Assembly (NCBI GenBank): GCA_965221415.1
Contig: OZ244887.1
Span: forward strand, 186,001-250,000
Direction: 5' to 3'
DNA: 64,000 nucleotides
Source: UBA8337 sp965221415
GTDB taxonomy: Bacteria > Pseudomonadota > Alphaproteobacteria > RS24
Both the position numbers and the translations under genes were made by a program. This document shows positions 1 through 8,050 of this stretch, piece after piece. The notes below the pieces were generated by a model, which searched no databases, was not told the DNA's origin, and saw only the letters and a program-made list of their open reading frames with translations. Position 1 is the first letter of the stretch; the number at the start of each line of letters is the position of its first letter.

Positions 1-487
1 TGGTCTCGAGCGTTTCGCGCCACCGCCCATGCGTATCAAGACGCGCCCCCGGGGCAACAGATTTCAACCGCGCATCCAACGCCGTTAGCTGATTGGCCGT
101 GAGTTTGGCGCTTCGTGACGGGGTAATCTCAATCAATAAGGGCAGCGGTATGTCCTCGCCAATATTGCCCTCGCCAAGCCATGGTTCTAGCAAAGCGACC
201 AAATCTTCGCGCGGCAAAACACGCACAGTGCCAATATTGGGCGTGGCACGCAGCTCGCGCATCACGGCAGGCAATTGGTCATCGGCAGAGAGCCGTATGG
301 TTTCCACAATTTGCACGCTAACCGCACTGGTCGCACGCGTCAGCCAGCGCTCGGCAGCCCTGTCGGCCAAAATAGAACAGCCCAACGCCAAACACGCCAA
401 GAAAGTCATCACCATGGTCACAGCACTAAGCGCCGGTCCTGCCAGATTCTCAGGCGGTAAAATATTCGGTTTGGCAGTCGCACTCAT
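1..487 (-). CDS. ftsX: Cell division protein FtsX, N-terminal part (cut by window edge)
   Basis: FtsX is the inner-membrane partner of the FtsE ATPase; together they regulate septal peptidoglycan hydrolysis at the division site. About 162 residues are visible. There is a short cytoplasmic N-terminus, one hydrophobic segment at about residues 20-41, then a periplasmic stretch ending in a DTHGRW sequence typical of alphaproteobacterial FtsX. The ATG at 487-485 overlaps the ftsE stop codon as ATGA, so the two are translationally coupled. The C-terminal membrane domain lies beyond base 1. Identity rests on position next to ftsE, the topology and the DTHGRW region. Confidence 0.85.
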   Translation of the reverse strand, partial: MSATAKPNILPPENLAGPALSAVTMVMTFLACLALGCSILADRAAERWLTRATSAVSVQIVETIRLSADDQLPAVMRELRATPNIGTVRVLPREDLVALLEPWLGEGNIGEDIPLPLLIEITPSRSAKLTANQLTALDARLKSVAPGARLDTHGRWRETLET

Positions 488-1170
488 GCGTGGCCTCCAA
501 GCTCTGACAATTGGCCTGCCTCTAAATGCAATCGCGGAAAATCAAACTTTTCCCACAAATTTTGGTCGTGCGTGGCAATCACAATGGTTGTGCCCATTTT
601 GTTTAGCTCCGCCAAGAGTCGCAAAATACGCTCGCCCATATCGGGGTCGACATTGCCTGTCGGCTCGTCGGCGATGATGATTTGCGGACGTGTAATAACG
701 GCGCGGGCAATCGCGGCGCGCTGTTTTTCACCCCCAGATAGCGTATCAGGGCGTGCCTCTAGCTGACCACCAAGCCCCACCCAATCGAGCAATTCAACGG
801 CGTTGTCATGCCATTGGGTTGGGTTTTGACCAGCAATGCGCAGCGGCAAGGTGATGTTGTCGTAAACCGATAAATTATCGATGAGGCGAAAATCCTGAAA
901 CACCACGCCAATTTGGCGGCGCATCAGCGCTAATTTCTTGCGCGATAAAGTGGCCGTGTCTTGCCCCATCAATATCACGCGGCCTTCGCTCGGGCGGTGT
1001 GCAAGAAATATCAGCTTGAGCAGTGAAGTCTTGCCCGCCCCAGAGGGGCCCGTCAAAAAACGAAACGCCCCTTGAGGAATATCCAGCGTCAGCCTGTTCA
1101 AAATATTGCGTCCCGGCTCATAGCGCAAACAGACATCGTTCATTTTAATCATCTGGTCTATAGCTTTCAT
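484..1170 (-). CDS. ftsE: Cell division ATP-binding protein FtsE
   Basis: This is the cytoplasmic ABC ATPase of the FtsEX complex. In 228 residues it has a Walker A GPSGAGKT at 41-48, the ABC signature LSGGEKQR near 145, and Walker B IIIADEPTGNVD near 167, the standard FtsE set. Its ATG directly follows the lysA stop codon, and its own stop overlaps the ftsX start. An internal ATG (residue 7, base 1152) gives the more usual FtsE N-terminus and may be the true start, since neither has a clear ribosome binding site. It is the fourth gene of the argH-lptM-lysA-ftsE-ftsX run, so amino acid synthesis and division genes are probably cotranscribed. Confidence 0.93.
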   Translation of the reverse strand: MKAIDQMIKMNDVCLRYEPGRNILNRLTLDIPQGAFRFLTGPSGAGKTSLLKLIFLAHRPSEGRVILMGQDTATLSRKKLALMRRQIGVVFQDFRLIDNLSVYDNITLPLRIAGQNPTQWHDNAVELLDWVGLGGQLEARPDTLSGGEKQRAAIARAVITRPQIIIADEPTGNVDPDMGERILRLLAELNKMGTTIVIATHDQNLWEKFDFPRLHLEAGQLSELGGHA

Positions 1171-2454
1171 CTACAGCCAATCGGGCAGGTTTTCGTTTTG
1201 CAGCATGGTCTCGTAATTGGTACGCGTGCGCACGACGGAGAACCTGTCGCCATTGACCAAAACTTCGGGCGCGGTCGGGCGCGTATTATAGCTCGACCCC
1301 AGCACCGCACTGTAAGCACCCGCGGCAAAGACAGCGAGCAAGTCGCCCTCGCAAAGCGTCGGCAGTTTTCGGTCATGGCCTAAAAAATCGCCGCTTTCGC
1401 AAACCGCCCCGACGACATCCCAGATGATTTCGGGGGCATCGCTTTGTTCGACGGGTTGAATATCGTGATACGCGCCATATAAGGTCGGGCGGATTAACTC
1501 GGTCATGGCGGCATCGACAATCATGAAGTTTTTGCCATTATCGCGCCCCTCGTGCGTCTGCTTGGTGCGAATAACCGATGTGACCAACAGCCCCGCATTG
1601 GCGGCAATCAGGCGACCCGGCTCGAGTATAATGGTGCAGCCACTCGCCCCCAATGTTTCGGCGATTATCTGCGTGTAGGCCGCAGGGGTGAAGGCAGGCG
1701 CGGGGTCGCGCTCATACGGCACGCCCAAGCCACCGCCCAAATCAAGGCGCGTAATACTATGTCCGTCGGCACGCAAGCGTTCCAGCAAGTCAGCAACTTT
1801 CTCAAACGCTGCGCGAAACGGCGCTAAATCGGTAATCTGACTGCCGATATGGATATCAATGCCAATCGGGTCGACGCCCTCAAGGTCGCGCGCATGTGCA
1901 AAACCGCTTTGTGCGTCTTCCCATGCAATGCCGAATTTATCTTCGGCTTTGCCCGTGGATATTTTTTCATGCGTGCGCGCATCAATATCGGGATTGACCC
2001 GCAAGGCGATTTGCGCGGTTTTCTCCATCGCGCGAGCAACCATCGCCAGTGTGTCGATTTCTGCAAGGCTTTCGACATTGAATTGTAAAATGCCAGCCTC
2101 AAGAGCGGCGCACATTTCTTCGGCTGTTTTACCGACTCCCGAAAAGACGATTTTTTCAGGCGCGACACCCGCCTTCAAAGCGCGCACTAATTCGCCCTGC
2201 GAGACAATGTCTGCGCCAGCCCCCAATTTTGCCAAAGTGGCGATGACAGCCAAATTGGAATTGGCTTTTACCGAATAGCAAATCAGTCGCTCGGCCAAGC
2301 CTGCTTGTTCCAAGGCGGTGTCTAGCACAGCGTAATGGTGCTGCAAGGTCGCGCTTGAATAGCAATAAAACGGTGTGCCAACCGATGCGGCAATCTCTGC
2401 GAGGGGCAAATCCTCGGCGTAAAGCGACCCATCGCGATAGGTGAAGTGATCCAT
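1171..2454 (-). CDS. lysA: Diaminopimelate decarboxylase
   Basis: LysA decarboxylates meso-diaminopimelate to L-lysine, the last step of lysine synthesis, with pyridoxal phosphate. The 427-residue protein is of normal length. The PLP lysine is K63 in YSVKAN, an HIGSQ motif lies near residue 200, and the active-site cysteine is in VCESGDF near 350, all typical of group IV decarboxylases. The gene sits between the small lipoprotein gene lptM (1 nt upstream) and ftsE (0 nt downstream), the usual argH-lptM-lysA order. lysC lies elsewhere in the window at 49813. Confidence 0.96.
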   Translation of the reverse strand: MDHFTYRDGSLYAEDLPLAEIAASVGTPFYCYSSATLQHHYAVLDTALEQAGLAERLICYSVKANSNLAVIATLAKLGAGADIVSQGELVRALKAGVAPEKIVFSGVGKTAEEMCAALEAGILQFNVESLAEIDTLAMVARAMEKTAQIALRVNPDIDARTHEKISTGKAEDKFGIAWEDAQSGFAHARDLEGVDPIGIDIHIGSQITDLAPFRAAFEKVADLLERLRADGHSITRLDLGGGLGVPYERDPAPAFTPAAYTQIIAETLGASGCTIILEPGRLIAANAGLLVTSVIRTKQTHEGRDNGKNFMIVDAAMTELIRPTLYGAYHDIQPVEQSDAPEIIWDVVGAVCESGDFLGHDRKLPTLCEGDLLAVFAAGAYSAVLGSSYNTRPTAPEVLVNGDRFSVVRTRTNYETMLQNENLPDWL

Positions 2455-2455
2455 T

Positions 2456-2575
2456 TTAACGCTCTATTTCAATCATAGCAGTTGGCAGACTGAGGGGTCC
2501 GCGTTTACCGCAAGCACTGATAGTGGTGCAGACAAGCACGAGCATGAGCAGCGATAGGCCTACCTCGCGTCTCAT
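2456..2575 (-). CDS. lptM: Small lipoprotein LptM (YifL type)
   Basis: This is a 39-residue lipoprotein. It starts at an ATG that overlaps the argH stop (ATGA) and ends one base before the lysA start. It has a short basic n-region, a hydrophobic core, and a lipobox ending at C22 followed by GKRGPL and a proline. The Cys-Gly-x-x-Gly-Pro-Leu sequence is the hallmark of YifL/LptM, which in Escherichia coli associates with the LPS translocon LptDE and helps its oxidative maturation. The argH-lptM-lysA order supports the call. Function here is inferred from family and position only. Confidence 0.82.
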   Translation of the reverse strand: MRREVGLSLLMLVLVCTTISACGKRGPLSLPTAMIEIER

Positions 2576-3969
2576 TTCGCGCCCCCATTTTTTTTGAGCC
2601 ACGCCTGCCACTGCTTAACCATGGCGCGTACATTGTCAGGTGCTGTGCCGCCGAAACTGGTACGGCTTTTGACCGCGTTCTCGACGCTCAGCACAGTATA
2701 GACATCATCCGTGATGGCACTATGGATGCTTTGCATATCCGCCAAGTCCAAATCGGTAAGCGCGCAGTTTTTTTCTTCGGCCATGGCCACCAAAGCACCC
2801 GTCGCATGGTGCGCATCGCGGAATGGCAAGCCTGCCTCGCGCACCAACCAATCGGCCAAATCGGTAGCGGTCGAAAAGCCATTGCCCGCCGCTGTGCGCA
2901 TGGCATCGCTATTAATGCCAAGCGTATCCATCATGCCCGTCATGGCGGCAAGGCACAAAGACAGGCTATCCAGCGCATTGAACACAGCTTCTTTGTCTTC
3001 CTGCATGTCTTTTGAATAAGCCAGTGGCAGGCCTTTCATCACGACCAGCAGCCCCGTAAGCGCGCCGATAATGCGACCCGATTTGGCGCGGATTAATTCT
3101 GCGGCATCTGGATTGCGCTTTTGCGGCATAATAGACGAGCCAGTCGAAAACGCATCGGGCAGGTCAAAAAAGCCAAAATTGGGGCTTGCGAAAATCACAA
3201 TCTCCTCGGCCAGCCGCGATAAATGCGTCGCGCAAATCGCTGCCGCCGACAATGTCTCAAGGGCAAAGTCGCGCGCGGACACGCTGTCCATGCTATTGCC
3301 CGTAGGCCTATCAAAGCCGAGTGCTTGCGCCGTCTGATGGCGGTCAATATCAAAGCTTGTGCCAGCCAATGCTGCCGCACCAAGCGGATTTTCGTTCAGC
3401 CTTTTTCTGGCATCCATAAGGCGGCCATGGTCACGCGCGAGCATTTCAACATAGGCCAACATATGATGGCCAAATGTGATGGGTTGCGCCGGCTGCAAAT
3501 GCGTAAAGCCGGGCATGATGGTCTCGGCATGTGCGTCTGCTTTATTGACTAGCACGTCGATGAGGGCGGCGCATTGGCTTGCCAAATGGTCGATGGTATC
3601 GCGGATATAGAGGCGAAAATCAGTGGCCACTTGGTCATTGCGCGAGCGTGCTGTATGTAGCCGTCCAGCGGCATCACCGATAAGCTCAGCAAGGCGTGCT
3701 TCAATATTCATATGGATATCTTCGAGCGTGCGCGAAAAAGTGAACTCACCCGCTTCGATTTCAGCCAGAATCTTTGTCAGCCCGTCTTTAAGGCTCGCGC
3801 CGTCCTCGGCTGTGATGATAGACTGCGCCACCAGCATATCGGCATGCGCCAATGAGCCACGTATGTCTTGTGCAAACAAACGTTGGTCGAATCCGATGGA
3901 TGCGTTAATTTCTTCCATAATGTCGTCGGGGTCGCCGCCAAAGCGTCCGCCCCACATGCGATTGCTCAT
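2572..3969 (-). CDS. argH: Argininosuccinate lyase
   Basis: ArgH splits argininosuccinate into arginine and fumarate, the last step of arginine synthesis. The protein is 465 residues, the family norm. The fumarase/lyase superfamily signature GSSIMPQKRNPD lies at 277-288 and contains the catalytic serine loop. The catalytic histidine region GFTHLQPAQP lies at 154-163. It is the first gene of the minus-strand run through lptM, lysA, ftsE and ftsX, and is divergent from the thioredoxin-like gene at 3996 with only 26 bp between them. argJ at 44771 belongs to the same pathway but is unlinked. Confidence 0.97.
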   Translation of the reverse strand: MSNRMWGGRFGGDPDDIMEEINASIGFDQRLFAQDIRGSLAHADMLVAQSIITAEDGASLKDGLTKILAEIEAGEFTFSRTLEDIHMNIEARLAELIGDAAGRLHTARSRNDQVATDFRLYIRDTIDHLASQCAALIDVLVNKADAHAETIMPGFTHLQPAQPITFGHHMLAYVEMLARDHGRLMDARKRLNENPLGAAALAGTSFDIDRHQTAQALGFDRPTGNSMDSVSARDFALETLSAAAICATHLSRLAEEIVIFASPNFGFFDLPDAFSTGSSIMPQKRNPDAAELIRAKSGRIIGALTGLLVVMKGLPLAYSKDMQEDKEAVFNALDSLSLCLAAMTGMMDTLGINSDAMRTAAGNGFSTATDLADWLVREAGLPFRDAHHATGALVAMAEEKNCALTDLDLADMQSIHSAITDDVYTVLSVENAVKSRTSFGGTAPDNVRAMVKQWQAWLKKNGGAK

Positions 3970-3995
3970 TATCCACTCCCTTTTAGGAGGTTAGT

Positions 3996-4619
3996 ATGTT
4001 GTCACAATTCGAACCTTTTGTCCGTGGTTTTGTCGGCTCGCGCAAGCGTCGCGTTGCAATTCTGATTGTTTTGGCTGTGCTTGTTTTTGTGAGCCTTCAG
4101 ACCCTATACAAGATGCACGGTGCAGAAAGCAAGATGCAGAGTAGCGAAAAGCGGGCTACACTGAAGAATTTTATCACCCATGCGACGGCCAAAAATATCC
4201 CCACCATCGCCCTGCAGACGGCTGATGGCACACGCCTGACGCTTGATACGTATCGCGGTGAATTATTATTGGTTAATTTCTGGGCGACGTGGTGTGCGCC
4301 GTGTCGCAAAGAAATGCCGCAATTAGACGCGCTATCCCAACGTTACCAAGGCCAAAATATGCGGGTTATCGCGCTATCAGTTGACCGTGGCGACATCGAT
4401 AAGCCAGAAGCTTTTCTGGATGACATCGGCATCGCGCATTTAACCCGCACCTATGACCCGAGCTATAAATCGGCGCGCGCGATGGGGCTTATTGGCTTGC
4501 CGACGACATTATTAATTGCCCCGAATGGCAAAGAAATCGGACGCCTATCTGGCGAAGCCGATTGGAACACCGCCACTGTTCATGCGCTGGTGGATTATTA
4601 TTTAGCCAAAATGAAATGA
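3996..4619 (+). CDS. tlpA: TlpA-like membrane-anchored thiol:disulfide oxidoreductase
   Basis: This thioredoxin-fold protein is tethered to the inner membrane and faces the periplasm. TlpA-type proteins reduce cysteines in substrates such as cytochrome oxidase assembly factors. In 207 residues there is an N-terminal anchor at about 20-38, the redox motif WCAPC with C100 and C103, and a later GLPTT cis-proline loop. A strong AGGAGG ribosome binding site precedes the ATG. It is divergent from argH, a common alphaproteobacterial arrangement. Its stop codon is immediately followed by that of the convergent gene at 4620, with no spacer. The precise substrate is unknown. Confidence 0.88.
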   Translation: MLSQFEPFVRGFVGSRKRRVAILIVLAVLVFVSLQTLYKMHGAESKMQSSEKRATLKNFITHATAKNIPTIALQTADGTRLTLDTYRGELLLVNFWATWCAPCRKEMPQLDALSQRYQGQNMRVIALSVDRGDIDKPEAFLDDIGIAHLTRTYDPSYKSARAMGLIGLPTTLLIAPNGKEIGRLSGEADWNTATVHALVDYYLAKMK

Positions 4620-5498
4620 TTAGCGCGTCGGAACGGGGGTGTCGCCCGCATAATCGTAAAATCCCTTGCCCGCTTTTCGACCCAACCAACCCGCCTCAAC
4701 ATATTTAATCAATAGCGGACACGGACGATATTTGCTGTCGCCAAGCCCATCATACAGCACTTGCATAATGCTCAGGCAGGTATCAAGACCGATAAAATCG
4801 GCCAGTTCAAACGGCCCCATACGGTGATTGGCACCCAGACGCATCGCCTTATCGATACTGTCAACATTGCCAACGCCCTCATAGAGCGCATAAATCGCCT
4901 CATTAATCATCGGCAGCAAAATACGATTGACGATAAAAGCTGGAAAGTCCTCCGCAACACAGGCGCTTTTGCCGAGCGTGTCGACAATCGCCATGGTTTT
5001 TTCAAATGTTGCATCGCTGGTCGCAATACCACGAATGACCTCAACCAATTCCATCACCGGCACGGGGTTCATAAAATGCATGCCGATAAACTGTTCGGGT
5101 CGGTCGGTGGCCGCCGCCAAGCGTGTAATCGAGATAGACGAAGTGTTAGAGGCAATAATCGCGTCGGGGGATAATATCGAGCTGACCTCGCGCAAGATAT
5201 CGATTTTGATGGCTTCGTTTTCGCTGGCGGCCTCGATGGCAAGCCCCGCCTCGCTCATGGCGCTTAAATTAGGGGCGGCGTGAATACGTCCAAGGGCGGC
5301 GTCGCTGTCTGCTTCGCTAATTTTACCGCTAGTGACTTGGCGCGTGAGATTGCCCGTAATGGTCGCGATACCCGCCTCGATGCGTTCCTGAGAAATATCG
5401 TTGAGAAGAACGCGCGTGCCAGACAACGCAAAAATATGGGCAATGCCGCAGCCCATTTGCCCCGCGCCGATGATGCCAACCGTTTGTGCGTCTGACAT
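4620..5498 (-). CDS. hbdA: 3-hydroxybutyryl-CoA dehydrogenase
   Basis: This enzyme interconverts 3-hydroxybutyryl-CoA and acetoacetyl-CoA with NAD(P). The 292-residue length matches the short-form family. It begins with a Rossmann motif GAGQMG at 11-16. It has ASNTSS and the GMHFMNPVPVMELVE segment with the catalytic histidine, then the C-terminal helical domain with NRILLPMINEA. It lies 9 nt after etfA on the same strand, so electron-transfer flavoprotein and this dehydrogenase are probably made together, fitting butyryl-CoA or polyhydroxybutyrate metabolism. Stereochemistry and cofactor preference cannot be read from the sequence. Confidence 0.92.
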   Translation of the reverse strand: MSDAQTVGIIGAGQMGCGIAHIFALSGTRVLLNDISQERIEAGIATITGNLTRQVTSGKISEADSDAALGRIHAAPNLSAMSEAGLAIEAASENEAIKIDILREVSSILSPDAIIASNTSSISITRLAAATDRPEQFIGMHFMNPVPVMELVEVIRGIATSDATFEKTMAIVDTLGKSACVAEDFPAFIVNRILLPMINEAIYALYEGVGNVDSIDKAMRLGANHRMGPFELADFIGLDTCLSIMQVLYDGLGDSKYRPCPLLIKYVEAGWLGRKAGKGFYDYAGDTPVPTR

Positions 5499-5507
5499 TT
5501 TGTTCCT

Positions 5508-6449
5508 TTAAAGGCCTGCTTTGCCGAGTTCTTCTTCTAGCTCCGGTACGGCGGTAAACAAGTCAGCCACCAAACCGTAATCAGCAACTTGGAAAATCGG
5601 CGCTTCTTCGTCTTTGTTGATAGCCACAATGACTTTCGAATCCTTCATGCCGGCCAAATGCTGAATAGCTCCCGAAATACCAACGGCGATATAAAGCTCA
5701 GGCGCAACGACTTTACCCGTCTGCCCGACTTGATAATCATTCGGCACAAAGCCTGCATCGACTGCCGCGCGCGAAGCACCAACGGCAGCACCCAGCTTGT
5801 CGGCGATTTTTTCCAACATGGGGAAATTATCACCCGACTGCATGCCGCGCCCACCTGAGACTACCACTTTGGCGGATGTAAGCTCTGGGCGGTCTGATTT
5901 TGTCAGCTCTTCGCTCACAAACTCAGACAGTCCCGGATTGTCGACCGCACTGACAGCCTCGACGCTTGCCGCGCCACCATCACCCGCAGCCGCGAAAGTC
6001 GTCGCGCGAATGGTCACGGCTTTTTGAGCCTCAGTAACCTTCACGGTCTGGATGGCATTTCCCGCATAAATCGGGCGCTCAAAAGTCGTCGCATCGATAA
6101 TGGCGGTGATGTCCGACACCTGACTGCAATCCAGAAGAGCTGCAATGCGCGGCGTGAAGTTCTTGCCATTGGTCGAGGCCGGCGTGGCGATGGTCGCATA
6201 GCCATCCGCCATGCTGACAACCAAAGCCGCCATTGGCTCGGCCAGTTGTTTTTCATATTGCACATCATCGGCCAGCAATACTTTGGCCACACCGTCCAGC
6301 TTGGCAGCTTGGTCGGCAACGCCCGCACAGCCTGCACCCGCAACCAGCACATGCAATTCGCCGCCCATTTGAGCAGCAGCGGTGACGGCTTTAACCGAGG
6401 CATCCGCCAGATTTTCATTATTATGTTCAGCAATTAGCAGCGTATTCAT
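5508..6449 (-). CDS. etfA: Electron transfer flavoprotein alpha subunit
   Basis: EtfA (FixB family) binds the FAD of the ETF heterodimer, which passes electrons from acyl-CoA dehydrogenases to ETF:ubiquinone oxidoreductase. The 313-residue protein has the conserved C-terminal FAD-binding half at about 195-300, including GGRGM, GASRAAVDAGF, the QVGQTGK loop, GISGAIQH and a late IFQVADYG. Its start overlaps the etfB stop by one base (TAATG). Nearby clients in the window include the acyl-CoA dehydrogenases at 8047 and 26619. Confidence 0.96.
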   Translation of the reverse strand: MNTLLIAEHNNENLADASVKAVTAAAQMGGELHVLVAGAGCAGVADQAAKLDGVAKVLLADDVQYEKQLAEPMAALVVSMADGYATIATPASTNGKNFTPRIAALLDCSQVSDITAIIDATTFERPIYAGNAIQTVKVTEAQKAVTIRATTFAAAGDGGAASVEAVSAVDNPGLSEFVSEELTKSDRPELTSAKVVVSGGRGMQSGDNFPMLEKIADKLGAAVGASRAAVDAGFVPNDYQVGQTGKVVAPELYIAVGISGAIQHLAGMKDSKVIVAINKDEEAPIFQVADYGLVADLFTAVPELEEELGKAGL

Positions 6450-7198
6450 TACAAAACTCCTGCTTCGTTTTTCAGCTTGTCGACCAATTCGGCGACGGTT
6501 TCAACTTTGACACCAGCCTCGCGTTCGGCTGGTTCGGCGACTTTAATAATCTCAAGGCGCGGTGCCGCATCCACCCCATAATCAGCCAATTCTTTTTCAT
6601 CAATCGGCTTCTTTTTCGCTTTCATAATGTTCGGCAGCGACGCATAACGCGGCTCATTGAGGCGCAAATCAGTGGTCACAATGGCGGGCATGCTAATTTT
6701 AACGCTCTGCAAGCCACCATCAATCTCGCGGGTCACATTCAGCTTATCGCCATCCAGACTAATCTCAGAAGCAAACGTGCCTTGGCTCCAGCCCAGCAAA
6801 GCCGATAGCATTTGCCCCGTTTGGTTATTGTCGCCATCAATGGCTTGCTTGCCAAGGATAACGAGGTCTGGGCTTTCAGCCTCGACAACGGCTTTCAATA
6901 TTTTAGCAATGCCAAGCGGCTCCATTTCGTCATCGGTTTTTACCAGAATACCACGGTCTGCGCCCATGGCGAGGGCTGTGCGGATGGTCTCTTGAGCCTG
7001 CGTTGGGCCGACCGAAACAATCACAATCTCGGTGGCTGTGCCAGCTTCTTGTAGCCGCACGGCTTCTTCCACAGCGATTTCACAAAACGGGTTCATCGAC
7101 ATTTTGACATTGGCCAAATCAACGCCTGTTTGGTCGGGCTTGACCCGAATTTTGACATTATAGTCCACCACGCGTTTTACAGGGACAAGGATTTTCAT
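6449..7198 (-). CDS. etfB: Electron transfer flavoprotein beta subunit
   Basis: EtfB (FixA family) carries AMP and the docking surface for acyl-CoA dehydrogenases. The 249 residues match the family length. The start MKILVPVKRVVDYN is typical, and the ETF-beta signature region VILGKQAIDGDNNQTGQML is present. It is followed without a gap by etfA and preceded by an 80-bp spacer after the cobalamin adenosyltransferase gene. No clear promoter was found in that spacer, so it may be read through from upstream. Confidence 0.96.
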   Translation of the reverse strand: MKILVPVKRVVDYNVKIRVKPDQTGVDLANVKMSMNPFCEIAVEEAVRLQEAGTATEIVIVSVGPTQAQETIRTALAMGADRGILVKTDDEMEPLGIAKILKAVVEAESPDLVILGKQAIDGDNNQTGQMLSALLGWSQGTFASEISLDGDKLNVTREIDGGLQSVKISMPAIVTTDLRLNEPRYASLPNIMKAKKKPIDEKELADYGVDAAPRLEIIKVAEPAEREAGVKVETVAELVDKLKNEAGVL

Positions 7199-7278
7199 TA
7201 TTTGGTCTCCACTGTTCTAGCACCTTCATAAATATGGCGCGCATATGGTGAAACTCTTAGTGAATTGGACGAAATAAG

Positions 7279-7857
7279 TCAAACGCGAGATGAGCGATTT
7301 TGGCCGGGCACCCAAAGCACATCATCGGCGCCATTGGCATTGGCAGCCCGTGCGGCGACGAATAAAAGGTCAGAGGCGCGGTTTATAAACTGGCGGGCGG
7401 GGTCAGAAAACACATCGCCCTCATGGGTGGCGGCACTGAGCAAACGCTCGCCATTGCGGATGAGCGTGCGCGCTAAATGCAAATGCGCCGCCGCCGCCGA
7501 CCCTCCCGGCAGAATAAAACTATCCAGAGGCGCGATATGTTCATTCAGCGCATCGATTTCATTTTCGAGCCGCGTGACTTGTTCGGGCGAGATGCGCAGC
7601 ACCTCAAATTTGTCGGTTTCGGGTGTCGCCAAATCTGCGCCCAAATCGAACAAATCATTTTGCAAGCGCGCCAATATATCATCGAGCGCAGGCATATCGC
7701 CCGTGTGCAAGCGCGCAATCCCTAACGCTGCATTGGCTTCATCAACCGCGCCATAACAGGCGATGCGATAGTCATGCTTGGCACGGCGCGAGCCATCGGC
7801 CAACATGGTCGTGCCATCATCGCCGCTGCGTGTGTAGATTTTGTTCAGTTTTACCAT
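7279..7857 (-). CDS. pduO: ATP:cob(I)alamin adenosyltransferase, PduO type
   Basis: This enzyme transfers the adenosyl group of ATP to cob(I)alamin to make coenzyme B12. In 192 residues it has the N-terminal ATP-binding motif TRSGDDGTT, the YGAVDEANA segment and a C-terminal FINRASDLLFVAAR region, all characteristic of the PduO/MMAB family. It is one base downstream of the HIG1-like gene and follows the methylsuccinyl-CoA dehydrogenase candidate. This placement suggests it supplies adenosylcobalamin to mutases of the acyl-CoA pathway rather than serving only B12 synthesis. Confidence 0.92.
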   Translation of the reverse strand: MVKLNKIYTRSGDDGTTMLADGSRRAKHDYRIACYGAVDEANAALGIARLHTGDMPALDDILARLQNDLFDLGADLATPETDKFEVLRISPEQVTRLENEIDALNEHIAPLDSFILPGGSAAAAHLHLARTLIRNGERLLSAATHEGDVFSDPARQFINRASDLLFVAARAANANGADDVLWVPGQNRSSRV

Positions 7858-7858
7858 G

Positions 7859-8050
7859 CTACCTTCCAGAAATATAAAATATCAACATGACCAAAACGAT
7901 TGTGACAAATTGTAGCCCAACGCGCCAGCGCATAAGTTTTTGCGACGTTGAGCTTGTGCCGTTGCGCAGCATGTTAAACAGCCCCGCCAACAGCACCAAT
8001 GTAACAGCAGCTAATCCTATCGGAATAAGATATGTGATAAAATCCATCAA
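7859..8050 (-). CDS. Small twin-helix membrane protein, HIG1 domain-like
   Basis: This is a 63-residue protein with two hydrophobic helices at about 8-27 and 47-62, joined by a short polar loop containing NGTSSTSQKLMRWRVGLQ. This matches the HIG1-domain or twin transmembrane helix small proteins of Alphaproteobacteria, related to mitochondrial respiratory supercomplex factors. Its start overlaps the stop of the upstream acyl-CoA dehydrogenase by 4 nt (ATGA), and its stop is one base from the adenosyltransferase start. A link to respiratory complexes is known for mitochondrial relatives and only inferred here. Confidence 0.78.
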   Translation of the reverse strand: MMDFITYLIPIGLAAVTLVLLAGLFNMLRNGTSSTSQKLMRWRVGLQFVTIVLVMLIFYISGR

